64,000 bases of DNA from Nocardia farcinica (GTDB taxonomy: Bacteria > Actinomycetota > Actinomycetes > Mycobacteriales > Mycobacteriaceae), in the NCBI RefSeq assembly GCF_001182745.1, contig NZ_LN868938.1:1364001-1428000 (forward strand). Reading direction: 5' to 3'. Every line of letters starts with the position of its first letter. The first letter of the stretch is position 1. Position numbers and translations under genes: made by a program. Below the pieces are notes generated by a model. That model worked only from the letters and a program-made list of their open reading frames with translations. It had not been told where the DNA came from and searched no databases. Positions 53,308-61,462 of this stretch are shown piece after piece.

Positions 53308-53748
53308 CCTGCGAATTCCGCGTATGACGAGCGAACCGGTCACGCGTGCACACACTGCAAACACGCACGGCTTGCACCGCGTCCCGCCCCCGCTTCGGGC
53401 TGCGGCCCGTGCCGACCGGCACGCGGTGCACGCCCGGTTCCACGTGAATCAGGCGAGACCGCAACACAATTCGGCATCGGACGCGTCGTGCCTCGGCGGA
53501 ATTCCCTCGGCGGCAGACTTTTCCGGCTATCCGCGCTGTCGCCGACGGACAGGTCCGGCTCGGCGTCGCCCGTGATCCCCGTCTCCGGCACGGCCACCGG
53601 CAGCCCGACCGCGCCAGGGCCGCGATCGCGCGGCGGACCGGAACCGGAACGCAGGGGCGCAGCCACGGCCCGCCCCGCCCACCCGCGGTGACCGGAACGC
53701 CGACCGCACCCGGACGGCCGCTCGGGCCGCTCGTCTAGGGTCGGACGG
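53308..53748. other. Intergenic region, no convincing gene
   Basis: Only a small hairpin (CGTGCC 53408-53413 with GGCACG 53418-53423), a possible terminator of the LLM gene, and TAGGGT (53736-53741), the likely -10 of the HAD gene, stand out. A 67-codon frame at 53488 has no ribosome site and an Arg/Pro/Ser composition typical of chance. Confidence 0.5.
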
Positions 53749-54357
53749 GTGAGCTGGACCGTCGGATTCGACCTGGACATGACGTTGATCGACTCGCGCC
53801 CCGGGGTGGCCAGGGCGGTCGACATCGCCGCCGCCGAGTTCGGGGTGGGCGTGCGCGGGGCCGACATCGTCGACAAGCTCGGGCCGCCGATGCCGATGCT
53901 GCTGGCCGACGCGGGCATGGACGAAAGCCTCATCCCGGCGTTCGTGTCCCGCTACCGGGAGCTCTACCCCTCGGTGGTCGCCCGGATCCCCGCGATGCCG
54001 GGCGCGGACGCCGCGCTGGCGGCGGTGCTCGACCGGGGCGGCCGGGTGGTGGTGGTCACCGGCAAGCACACGCCGCTGGCCCAGCTGCACCTCGACGCGC
54101 TGGGCTGGCGGGTCGACGCCCTGGTCGGTGACCTCTGGTCGGCGGCCAAGGCCGGTGCGCTGCGCGAGCACCGCGCGCGGGTGTTCGTCGGTGACCACGC
54201 GGGCGACATGCGGGGCGCGAAGGCGGCGCAGGCGCTGGCCGTCGGCGTCACGACCGGACCGTGCGACGCCGACGAGTTGCGGGCGGCCGGGGCGGATGTG
54301 ATTCTGGCGGGCCTCACCGATTTCCCGGCCTGGCTGGACGAGCAGGCCGTCGCCTGA
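53749..54357 (+). CDS. HAD-superfamily hydrolase
   Basis: This 202-residue phosphatase-like HAD protein has motif I DLDMTLIDS (Met in place of the common Gly), motif II VVVTGK, and motif III/IV VFVGDHAGDMRGAK. It is of the PGP/GPH type with a small helical cap. GTG 53749 follows a TAGGGT -10 box by seven bases, so it is probably leaderless. It overlaps the next gene tail to tail by 44 bases. Confidence 0.85.
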   Translation: MSWTVGFDLDMTLIDSRPGVARAVDIAAAEFGVGVRGADIVDKLGPPMPMLLADAGMDESLIPAFVSRYRELYPSVVARIPAMPGADAALAAVLDRGGRVVVVTGKHTPLAQLHLDALGWRVDALVGDLWSAAKAGALREHRARVFVGDHAGDMRGAKAAQALAVGVTTGPCDADELRAAGADVILAGLTDFPAWLDEQAVA

Positions 54358-54982
54358 TCGCCCCGCGCAGCCCGGCGCGGCGGCGCGGTCCGTCCAGCAC
54401 CGCCGACCCCGCGCGCGCCGGCGCACCGCCCGCGGCGCCGAGCACCGGCACGTCCTCGCGGTCCACCGGCGCGGACTGACCGCCGCGGGCCACGGTGCGG
54501 CCGAGCACCGGCACGCCCTGTTGCACCACCCGCTCGCCACCGATCAGCACGTCGGGACGGTGCGCCCGGATCGCACCGAGCACCGCGTCCACCCGCACCG
54601 GCAACGCGCTGACCGGGACACACGGGCACGCCCGCATCGACCCGCCGCGCAGCACGATCTCGAGCACCCGGCCGCGCCCGTCCCGCCGCACCCGCACGTG
54701 ATCGACACTGCTCCAGGCGATGTGGCCGAGCGCGGGATGCGCGATCGCCTCGTCCCCGATCACCAGCTCGGGCCTGCGCCGCAGCGCCGCCCACCCCATC
54801 TCGCAGGCGATCGGCCCGAACAACAGTGCGCCGACCAGGCCCGCCAGCACCGCCACCCCACTCACGGCCGCGGCCAAGCCGAGCACCGCGACGACACCGC
54901 AACACACCAGCGCCCCTGGTGCCGCGCCGGTCGACCGATACACCGTGTCCGGCCGCCGGGGGCTCCCCTTCTCCGAATCCAT
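54314..54982 (-). CDS. Membrane protein with PH-like cytoplasmic domain
   Basis: This 222-residue protein has two N-terminal membrane helices (about 25-62), then a beta-rich segment (PELVIGDEAIAHPALGHIAWSSVDHVRVRRDGRGRVLEIVLR) like STM3941/YcxB PH-type domains, and an Arg/Gly-rich tail that overlaps the HAD gene. The tail may be partly decorative. No function is known. Confidence 0.68.
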   Translation of the reverse strand: MDSEKGSPRRPDTVYRSTGAAPGALVCCGVVAVLGLAAAVSGVAVLAGLVGALLFGPIACEMGWAALRRRPELVIGDEAIAHPALGHIAWSSVDHVRVRRDGRGRVLEIVLRGGSMRACPCVPVSALPVRVDAVLGAIRAHRPDVLIGGERVVQQGVPVLGRTVARGGQSAPVDREDVPVLGAAGGAPARAGSAVLDGPRRRAGLRGAIRRRPARPARPGNR

Positions 54983-55077
54983 TCGAGCGATCCTAGCCAC
55001 GCCGCCACGGTTGGCAAGGCCGACGGTGGCCCCAAACCCGCCCCGCCGCAAACAGTTTGAGGCCGTACCCGGCGAGA

Positions 55078-55965
55078 TCAGCGGGCGCGGGCCAGGATCG
55101 GGGCGAAGGCCTCCATGCTGTCCTCGAGGACGGTGAAGTAGCTGATGCCGAAACGTTCCCTCAGTTCGTGCAGGCGCTCGGCCGCCGCCTCCGGCGAGCC
55201 GGCGAGCAACGTGGGCACCGAACGCGGGTCGACGGCGGCCTCGGCAACCATCGCGGGACGATAGGTCTCGAACAGCTCCGTGGCGGCCGCACCGTCCCCG
55301 GCCACCCGCTGGATCAACAGGTTCAGCTCCACCTCGGACGCGCGCTCACCCAACGCCCCGCGCACGAAATCGACCCGCTCCCCCAGCTGCCGCTCACCGG
55401 CCAGCAGCAGCGGTCCGCCGTCGCGGGCGGCCGCGGCACCGGTGAAGCCGATGATCCGGGCGTGCGCGGCGGCGACTCGCAGCAGCCGGTCTCCCCAGCC
55501 CGCGATCAGCAGCGGCGGTCCCGCGGGCTGGGCGGGCCGCGGGCGGTGGTCGGGATCGGCGAACAACCGCCGCAGGGTGGTGGCGGTGCGTTCCAGGTGC
55601 GCGACCCGGCGCCCGCCGCTCTCGAACGGAATCCCCGCCTGCTCGAATTCCGCTTTCACGTAGCCCGCGCCCAATCCGAGTTCCACGCGGCCGTCGGTCA
55701 GTTGGTCCAGCCCCGCGACCTCACGGGCGAGCAGCACCGGGTTGTAGAACGGGGTGTTGAGCACGAAGGTGGTGAGCCGGACGCGCTCGGTGGCCTCGGC
55801 CGCGACCGCCATCGCGGGGAACGGGGCGGGCATCCCGAGATGATCGGCGACACCGAGGACGTCGAAGCCGAGTTCCTCGACCCGGCGGCACTTGCGCACC
55901 CAGTCCCGCCGCGACTCCGCGAGCACCATGTTGACACCGAACCTGAACGGACGCTGTGTGTTCAC
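55078..55965 (-). CDS. F420-dependent LLM-class oxidoreductase (TIGR03621-like)
   Basis: This 295-residue protein begins FRFGVNMVLAESRRDWVRKCRRVEELGFDVLGVADHLGMPAPFPAMAVAAEATERVRLTTFVLNTPFYNP, the typical opening of this F420-binding family. It is shorter than the enzyme at 52291. The substrate is unknown. The preceding 95 bases hold no gene. Confidence 0.88.
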   Translation of the reverse strand: MNTQRPFRFGVNMVLAESRRDWVRKCRRVEELGFDVLGVADHLGMPAPFPAMAVAAEATERVRLTTFVLNTPFYNPVLLAREVAGLDQLTDGRVELGLGAGYVKAEFEQAGIPFESGGRRVAHLERTATTLRRLFADPDHRPRPAQPAGPPLLIAGWGDRLLRVAAAHARIIGFTGAAAARDGGPLLLAGERQLGERVDFVRGALGERASEVELNLLIQRVAGDGAAATELFETYRPAMVAEAAVDPRSVPTLLAGSPEAAAERLHELRERFGISYFTVLEDSMEAFAPILARAR

Positions 55966-56022
55966 CGCTTCTGTCTAACGGCTCGGCCCCCGGCGCGCCA
56001 CCGGTATCGCCGAGCGAACGGC

Positions 56023-56232
56023 TCAGCACCAGGCCAGGGTGCCCACGGCGACCGAGCCGCCGGCGAGCGCGACCGCGGCGGAGACGGCGGGCACGGGGCG
56101 GCGTGCCACCTGCCGGACCGACCGCCATCCGGTGGCGGCGCGGGCGGGCCGGTCAGGCCGGTCGGTCGCGGATCGGTTGCGCAGCTTGCGGATCAGGCCG
56201 ATGGTGGCGACGACGAGGGTGGTGACGAGCAC
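56023..56232 (-). CDS. Small membrane protein, second gene of the reductase operon
   Basis: This 69-residue protein has an N-terminal helix (LVTTLVVATIGLI), a basic middle and a C-terminal helix (AVSAAVALAGGSVAVGTLAW). GTG 56232 has GGAGG five bases upstream, overlapping the stop region of the reductase gene 11 bases away. No family is recognised. It probably shares the TetR-controlled promoter. Confidence 0.62.
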   Translation of the reverse strand: MLVTTLVVATIGLIRKLRNRSATDRPDRPARAATGWRSVRQVARRPVPAVSAAVALAGGSVAVGTLAWC

Positions 56233-56242
56233 GGCGGCCTCC

Positions 56243-57319
56243 TCAGGCGCTCGCGGGGGCGGGGCGGGTGCGGCGCGGCGACGCGGGCGCCGCCGCCGGG
56301 GTCGGGACGAGGCCGTGCGCGATGAGGCTCTCGGCGGTGTCGAGCACCGTGTCGCGCACCGGACGCATGCGCCAGCCGAGATCGGCTTCGGCCTTGGCGG
56401 CGCTGACGTTCTCGGTGCGGCCGAGCACCGGCACGGTGAGCCGCACGGTGCCGTCGACCAGGGCGAGGGCGCGGATCAACCAGTTCGGCAGCACCCGGGT
56501 GGGCACCCGGTACCCGCGCGGGTTGTACTCGTCGGCGAGCATGCGGGCCAGCTCGCCCATCCACAGCGGCGGTGCGGCGCAGATGTAGCGGTTGCCCGCG
56601 GCGGCGGGCGTTTCCAGGGCGAGCCGGTGGGCGACGGCGAGATCGCGCACGTCGACGGGGGTCCACCCGGTGCGCACCGAGCCGGGCACCTCGCGGGCCA
56701 GCAGCTTGCGCACCGGCTCGTGCGAGGTGCTGGTGGCCGCGGTCAGCAGCGGGCCGAGGATCATGCCGGGGTTGAGGGCCACCAGTTCCAGCCCGCGCTC
56801 GTCGGGCAACGCGGCCACGAAGTCCCAGGCGGCACGCTCGGCCAGGGTCTTGCTCTTCTGGTAGGCCGGCACCCGGTCGACCACCGACCAGTCCGCCTCC
56901 GTGCGCACCGCGTCGTTGCCGTGGCCGTAGGCGATGGCGGCGACCGAGGACGTGAGCACCACGCGGCGCACGTCGGCGTCGACCGCGGCCCGCAGCACCC
57001 GCAGCGTGCCCTGGACGGCGGGCTCGATGAGCTCTCGTTCGTCCTTCGGTGGCGTGGCGGGAAACGGGGAGGCCACGTGCAGCACGGCCGCGCAGCCCGC
57101 CACGGCGGCGGCCCAGCCGGTGTCGGCGCCGAGATCGGCGGAGGCGAATTCGAGATCGCCGTCGAGACGGCGGGCCAGCTCGACCAGATGGGCGCGTTTG
57201 CCGGTGTCGGCGAGATCGCGCACGGTGGCGCGCACGGGATGGCCGTGGGCGAGCAGTTCGGCGATGACGTGGCCTGCGACGAAACCGGTGGCACCGGTGA
57301 CGAGTACGCGTGTGTTCAT
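56243..57319 (-). CDS. Extended SDR, NAD-dependent epimerase/dehydratase-like
   Basis: This 358-residue protein has the extended-SDR cofactor loop VLVTGATGFVAGHV, a Ser/Tyr active site (LTSSVAAI; YQKSKTLAE, with Tyr and Lys) and an Asp-rich strand for NAD. It resembles dihydroflavonol-4-reductase-type ketoreductases. ATG 57319 has AGGTGGA upstream, so I preferred it to GTG 57328. It is divergent from a TetR regulator and lies directly beside two tandem operators. Confidence 0.88.
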   Translation of the reverse strand: MNTRVLVTGATGFVAGHVIAELLAHGHPVRATVRDLADTGKRAHLVELARRLDGDLEFASADLGADTGWAAAVAGCAAVLHVASPFPATPPKDERELIEPAVQGTLRVLRAAVDADVRRVVLTSSVAAIAYGHGNDAVRTEADWSVVDRVPAYQKSKTLAERAAWDFVAALPDERGLELVALNPGMILGPLLTAATSTSHEPVRKLLAREVPGSVRTGWTPVDVRDLAVAHRLALETPAAAGNRYICAAPPLWMGELARMLADEYNPRGYRVPTRVLPNWLIRALALVDGTVRLTVPVLGRTENVSAAKAEADLGWRMRPVRDTVLDTAESLIAHGLVPTPAAAPASPRRTRPAPASA

Positions 57320-57357
57320 GAAGTCCACCTGTCCGGGAGGGATGCGGCGCGGCGGGA

Positions 57358-57396
57358 ATCTGAGCGCCGCTCAGATAATCTAAGCACCGCATAGAT
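57358..57396. promoter_or_regulatory. Two tandem 19-bp operators between the reductase and tetR
   Basis: ATCTGAGCGCCGCTCAGAT (57358-57376) is a perfect palindrome around a central C. ATCTAAGCACCGCATAGAT (57378-57396) is a close variant. They are one base apart, a 20-base period that puts both dimers on the same face of the helix. TetR proteins bind such sites. Confidence 0.8.
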
Positions 57397-57445
57397 TGGT
57401 TGTCCAGGGAAATCCGCGCCGGCACCGGTCGCATACGCTCGGAGG

Positions 57446-58063
57446 GTGAAGCGGACCAGTTACCACCACGGCGCGCTCCGTGCCGAGTTGATGGCCGCCT
57501 GCCTGCGCCTGATCGAGACCGAAGGACTCGCGGCGGTGAGCCTGCGCCGCGTCGCGCGGGAGGCGGGCGTCAGCTCGGGCGCGCCCTACCACCACTTCCC
57601 CGACCGCGCCGCACTGCTGGCCGCCCTGTCCATCGAGGGTTTCCGCCTGCTCGCCGAGGAGCTGCGGGCCGCGCGCGCGGCGGCCGAGGGCACGCCACTG
57701 GACGCGCTGGGCGCGCTCGCCGCCGCCTACGTCCGGTTCTCCCGTACCCGGCCCGCGTACTTCCGGTTGATGTTCCGGCCCGAGTTGTCCCAGCCGGACA
57801 AGCATCCCGAGGCAGCCGCGGCGGGCGACGCCGCCTTCGGCGTCCTGGCCGAGGCCATCGGCGACTGTGTCGCGGCCGGGCAGCTGCCCGCCGACAAGGC
57901 CGACACGCTCGGCATCACGTGGTGGGCGGTGGGGCACGGCCTCGCCTCGCTGTGGCTGGACGGTCAGCTCGGCAAGCGCAGCGCCCAATTGGGCACCACC
58001 GCCCCCGAGCTCACCGACGACGTGCTCGCCACCCTCGTCCGGCTGCTGCGCCCGCACCCCTGA
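57446..58063 (+). CDS. TetR-family transcriptional regulator
   Basis: This 205-residue repressor has an N-terminal helix-turn-helix (GLAAVSLRRVAREAGVSSGAPYHHFPDRAALLAAL) and a C-terminal ligand domain with Trp-containing helices. GTG 57446 lies 49 bases from the second operator. It probably represses the divergent reductase operon and itself. The inducer is unknown; substrates of the reductase are good candidates. Confidence 0.88.
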   Translation: MKRTSYHHGALRAELMAACLRLIETEGLAAVSLRRVAREAGVSSGAPYHHFPDRAALLAALSIEGFRLLAEELRAARAAAEGTPLDALGALAAAYVRFSRTRPAYFRLMFRPELSQPDKHPEAAAAGDAAFGVLAEAIGDCVAAGQLPADKADTLGITWWAVGHGLASLWLDGQLGKRSAQLGTTAPELTDDVLATLVRLLRPHP

Positions 58064-58087
58064 ACGGGCCGGCACTCCCGAATACGC

Positions 58088-58116
58088 TTGCCACCGCGTC
58101 CCGGGGTTGCCATCCT
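58088..58116 (+). promoter_or_regulatory. Housekeeping-type promoter of the phosphodiesterase
   Basis: TTGCCA (58088-58093), 17 bases, CATCCT (58111-58116). The gene's GTG is six bases beyond the -10, so the mRNA is probably leaderless. Confidence 0.6.
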
Positions 58117-58122
58117 GGCCAG

Positions 58123-59265
58123 GTGTTCGCCGCGCCCCGATACGGATCGGGTTCCCTCGCCGATGTCCTGCCCTCGGTCCTGGCCTGCCTTGGCGTGCCG
58201 GGCGAAGAGGATCGCCTCGGCCTCGACCTCACGGCCCGCCGCGTCTGCGTCCTGCTGATCGACGGACTCGGCGCCGAGCTGCTCGCCGAACACGCCGAGG
58301 CCGCGCCGTTCCTGTCCGGCCTGGCGTCGATGCCGCTGACCACGGGCTTCCCCAGCACCACCGCCACCAGCCTGAGCTCGCTCGGTGTCGGTGCCCCGCC
58401 CGGCGAACACGGCATCGTCGGCTACCAGATGACCGTGCCCGGCTACGACCGGCTGGTGAATCCGCTGCGCTGGCGGTTGCAGGGCGGCGGCCCCGAGGTC
58501 GATCTGCTGCGCGAACTGGTACCCGAACAGTTCCAGCCCCGGCCGACGACCTTCGAGCGCGCGGCCGCCGCCGGAGTGCGGGTGACCCAGGTGGCGCCCA
58601 TGTACCAGGCGAACTCCGGGCTCACCCGGGCGGTGCTGCGCGGCAACGAGTTCCGGCCCGGCCTGTCGTTCGGCGATCTCGTCGACGGCACGATCACCGC
58701 GCTGCGGGCGGGTGAGCGCTCCCTGGTCTACGCCTACCACGGCGATCTGGACACCACCGGTCACGTGCGCGGCCCCTCCTCGGAGGCGTGGCTGCTCGAA
58801 CTCGGGCACATCGACCGGATCGCGGCCGCCATCGCCGCCCGCCTGCCCGCCGACGCCGCCCTGGTGGTCACCGCCGACCACGGCATGGTGGAACTCGACG
58901 GCACCGTCGATTTCGACACCGTCGAGCCGTTGCGCGACGGGGTGCACCGGCTCGGCGGCGAGCCGCGAGCACGCCACGTCTACACCGTCGACGGCGCCAC
59001 CGCCGACGTCGCCGCGGCCTGGCAGGAGACCCTCGGGCCGGATTTCGCGGTGCTGCCGCGCCAGGAGGTGATCGCCCGCGGCTGGTTCGGACCACTCGTC
59101 ACGCCCGAGATCGCCGCCCGCATCGGCGATCTGGTGGTGGCCGCCGCGGGCACCCGCGGGGTGATCCGCAGCGCGGCCGAACCGCTCGAGTCGGCGATGA
59201 TCGGTCACCACGGTTCGCTCACCACCGCGGAACTGGATGTGCCGCTGCGCATCGCCACCGCCTGA
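58123..59265 (+). CDS. Alkaline phosphatase-superfamily phosphodiesterase
   Basis: This 380-residue protein of the nucleotide pyrophosphatase/phosphodiesterase family has LLIDGLGAELL for the first metal, the nucleophile Thr in GFPSTTATSLSSLG, DLDTTGHVRG and VTADHGMVEL for metal ligands, and a late GHHGSLT. It has no signal peptide, so it may act inside the cell. GTG 58123 lies just behind a good promoter and has no ribosome site. Confidence 0.86.
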   Translation: MFAAPRYGSGSLADVLPSVLACLGVPGEEDRLGLDLTARRVCVLLIDGLGAELLAEHAEAAPFLSGLASMPLTTGFPSTTATSLSSLGVGAPPGEHGIVGYQMTVPGYDRLVNPLRWRLQGGGPEVDLLRELVPEQFQPRPTTFERAAAAGVRVTQVAPMYQANSGLTRAVLRGNEFRPGLSFGDLVDGTITALRAGERSLVYAYHGDLDTTGHVRGPSSEAWLLELGHIDRIAAAIAARLPADAALVVTADHGMVELDGTVDFDTVEPLRDGVHRLGGEPRARHVYTVDGATADVAAAWQETLGPDFAVLPRQEVIARGWFGPLVTPEIAARIGDLVVAAAGTRGVIRSAAEPLESAMIGHHGSLTTAELDVPLRIATA

Positions 59266-59405
59266 CACGCCGCGATCCGATTGCTCACACTCGGCGCGTC
59301 GCGCGCGGGTCGGCGCCCGCCTCGGCGCGCAGCGCCTCTAGGCTCACCGTCGGGGGAGGTGGATCGCGCGGCTCATCCGCTCGACCGAGGCACCAGGAGG
59401 AGCGG

Positions 59406-59726
59406 ATGAACGGCACGGCGGGCAGGACCGCACTGATGATGGCGGCGGCGGCCGCGGTGGCGGTGCTCGGCGGCTGCACCGATATCGAGCGGGCCCTCAA
59501 CAAGGGCGGTGACACCCCGTGCCGCGAATACGTGGCGCAGGACCCCGACACCAAGCGGACCACGATCACCAAGTTCGTCAAGGAACGCGATCACCTGGAG
59601 AACGAGCCGCCGGGCACCTCCGTCGACGTCACCATGGTCGCCGTCGACGTGCTGTGCGGCGCCCAGCGCAATGCCGAGACGCCGATCAAGAACGCCGACG
59701 TCGCGGGCATCTTCTTCAACAAGTAG
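59406..59726 (+). CDS. Small lipoprotein, paralogue of the 43.2-kb gene
   Basis: This 106-residue protein has a signal peptide ending in a proper lipobox (LGGC). The mature sequence NKGGDTPCREYVAQDPDTKRTTITKFVKERDHLENEPPGTSVDVTMVAVDVLCGAQ matches the 43.2-kb protein in order and spacing of both cysteines. HdeA-like acid-stress chaperones are the nearest family I recall. AGGAGG lies five bases before the ATG. It converges with gabD2 only six bases away. Confidence 0.82.
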   Translation: MNGTAGRTALMMAAAAAVAVLGGCTDIERALNKGGDTPCREYVAQDPDTKRTTITKFVKERDHLENEPPGTSVDVTMVAVDVLCGAQRNAETPIKNADVAGIFFNK

Positions 59727-59732
59727 CGCCGG

Positions 59733-61286
59733 TCAGCGGCCGGGCAGGAACCGCAGCGACCGGGCCACGGTCATCAGGAACTTCTGCCACATCTCCTGCG
59801 GGACCAGCGGCGGGGTGTCCAGATTGAGGAACCGCGTCACCACCACGGTCTGCGGTTCGGTGAACTTGAGCAGGCCGTCGGGGCCGTGCCTGCGCCCGAC
59901 ACCCGAGATGCCCATGCCGCCCATCGGCGCGCCGGTGGTCCCCCAGGCGGGCGCGTAGCCCTCGTCCACGCACACCGTGCCCGCGCGCAGTTGCCGGGCG
60001 ATCTCCTCGCCCGCCGCCTTGCTCTGCGCCCACACGCTGGCGTTGAGGCCGTACTCGGTGTCGTTGGCGCGCCGGATCGCCTCGGCCGCGTCCTCGACCG
60101 GGTAGATCGAGACCAGCGGGCCGAAGGTCTCCTCGCGCCCGCACTCCATCTCGTCGGTCACCTCGGTGAGCACGGTCGGCTCGAAGAACAGCGGCCCGAG
60201 ATCCGGCCTGGCCTTGCCACCGACGAGCACCTGGGCGCCCTTGGAGGTGGCGTCGGCGACGTGCTTGGACACCGTCTCCAGCTGGGATTCGGAGATCAGG
60301 CTGCCGATGTCGGCCGAATAGTCGTAGGCGGCGCCTAGTTTCGCCGCGCGCACCGCCTCGACGAACTTCTCGGTGAACTGCGCGGCCACCGCCTTCTCCA
60401 CATACAGCCGCTCGATGGAGATGCAGAGCTGACCGGCGTTGGAGAAGCAGGCGCGCACGGCCGCCTTGGCCGCGCGATCGAGGTTCGCGCCCGCGGTGAC
60501 GATCATCGGGTTCTTGCCGCCGAGCTCGGCGGAGAAGCCGATGAGCCTGCGCCCGCACTGCTCGGCCAGCGTGCGGCCGGTGGCCGAGGAGCCGGTGAAC
60601 ATCAGGTAGTCGCAGGAGTCCACGATGGCGGTGCCGACGACCGTGCCCGGGCCGGGGACGACGGCGAGCAGGTCGCGCGGCAGGCCCGCGCGGTAGAGCA
60701 GTTCGGCGGCCGCGAGGGCGGAATAGGGGGTCTGGCTGTCGGGCTTGACCACGACGGCGTTCCCGGCCAGCAGCGCGGGCACCGAATCGCCGATCGAGAG
60801 CAGCATCGGGTAGTTCCACGGCGCGATCACCCCGACCACGCCCTTGGGCTGGCTGTACACCGCGGCCCGGTTCAGCACCGGGAAGGCGCCGGGCACCTTG
60901 TGCGGGGCCAGCAGGGCGGGCGCGACCCTGGCGAAGTAGCGGGCCGCGAACATCAGGCCCATGACCTCTTCCTGCGCCGCCCACCGCGCCTTGCCGGTCT
61001 CGGCCTGGATGACGTCCATCAGCTGCTCGCGATGCTCGACGAGCAGGGCGCGGAACCGGTCGAACACGGTCGCCCGCTCGCGTGGGGCGCGTGCGGCCCA
61101 GCGGGCCTGCGCGGTCGCGGCCTTGCCGAAGGCGACGCGCACGTCCTCGGCGGTGCCGACGGGCACCTCGCCCAGGACCGCGCCGGTGAAGGTCTCGGTG
61201 ATCGTGCGGCGGGCGCGGTCGCCCGGGTCGTCGATCGCGGCGAGCGCGCTCAGACGGGCGAACACTGCGGCTTCGGGCGCCGGCAT
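59733..61286 (-). CDS. gabD2: Succinate-semialdehyde dehydrogenase (GabD2-like)
   Basis: This 517-residue aldehyde dehydrogenase resembles mycobacterial GabD2. NYPMLLSIGDSVPALLAGNAVVVKPD, the Glu in FSAELGGKNPMIV and the catalytic Cys in NAGQLCISIERLYV are present. Mtb GabD2 prefers NADP and converts succinate semialdehyde to succinate in a GABA or 2-oxoglutarate-bypass pathway, but the exact substrate cannot be read here. An imperfect palindrome 15 bases upstream suggests a local regulator. Confidence 0.9.
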   Translation of the reverse strand: MPAPEAAVFARLSALAAIDDPGDRARRTITETFTGAVLGEVPVGTAEDVRVAFGKAATAQARWAARAPRERATVFDRFRALLVEHREQLMDVIQAETGKARWAAQEEVMGLMFAARYFARVAPALLAPHKVPGAFPVLNRAAVYSQPKGVVGVIAPWNYPMLLSIGDSVPALLAGNAVVVKPDSQTPYSALAAAELLYRAGLPRDLLAVVPGPGTVVGTAIVDSCDYLMFTGSSATGRTLAEQCGRRLIGFSAELGGKNPMIVTAGANLDRAAKAAVRACFSNAGQLCISIERLYVEKAVAAQFTEKFVEAVRAAKLGAAYDYSADIGSLISESQLETVSKHVADATSKGAQVLVGGKARPDLGPLFFEPTVLTEVTDEMECGREETFGPLVSIYPVEDAAEAIRRANDTEYGLNASVWAQSKAAGEEIARQLRAGTVCVDEGYAPAWGTTGAPMGGMGISGVGRRHGPDGLLKFTEPQTVVVTRFLNLDTPPLVPQEMWQKFLMTVARSLRFLPGR

Positions 61287-61300
61287 CTTTGCCTCCTACT

Positions 61301-61325
61301 TGTGAGTAACCCGCGGGTACACACA
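61301..61325. promoter_or_regulatory. Imperfect palindrome upstream of gabD2
   Basis: TGTGAGTAACCCG (61301-61313) is nearly the reverse complement of CGGGTACACACA (61314-61325), which reads TGTGTGTACCCG. It lies 15 bases before the gabD2 ATG. A repressor site is likely; the regulator is not identified. Confidence 0.5.
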
Positions 61326-61425
61326 ATCTACGCCGCCGTCCACCGCCACCGCATCCTCCCGGCGGCGCGCCGACAGCACATCCACCGTGCGATTGTCAAT
61401 TGCAGTCTCGCTCAACGAGACCGGA

Positions 61426-61456
61426 ATGACAGGGGTGTAGTCCGCTGAACTACGTT
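61426..61456 (+). promoter_or_regulatory. Candidate promoter of the conservon
   Basis: TACGTT (61451-61456) ends six bases before ATG 61463, implying a leaderless mRNA. ATGACA (61426-61431), 19 bases upstream, is a possible but widely spaced -35. Confidence 0.45.
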
Positions 61457-61462
61457 GTGCGG

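Noticed and set aside
53488..53691. 67-codon frame in the 53.3-53.7 kb gap
   Set aside because: No ribosome site or promoter, and composition is like neighbouring noncoding DNA.
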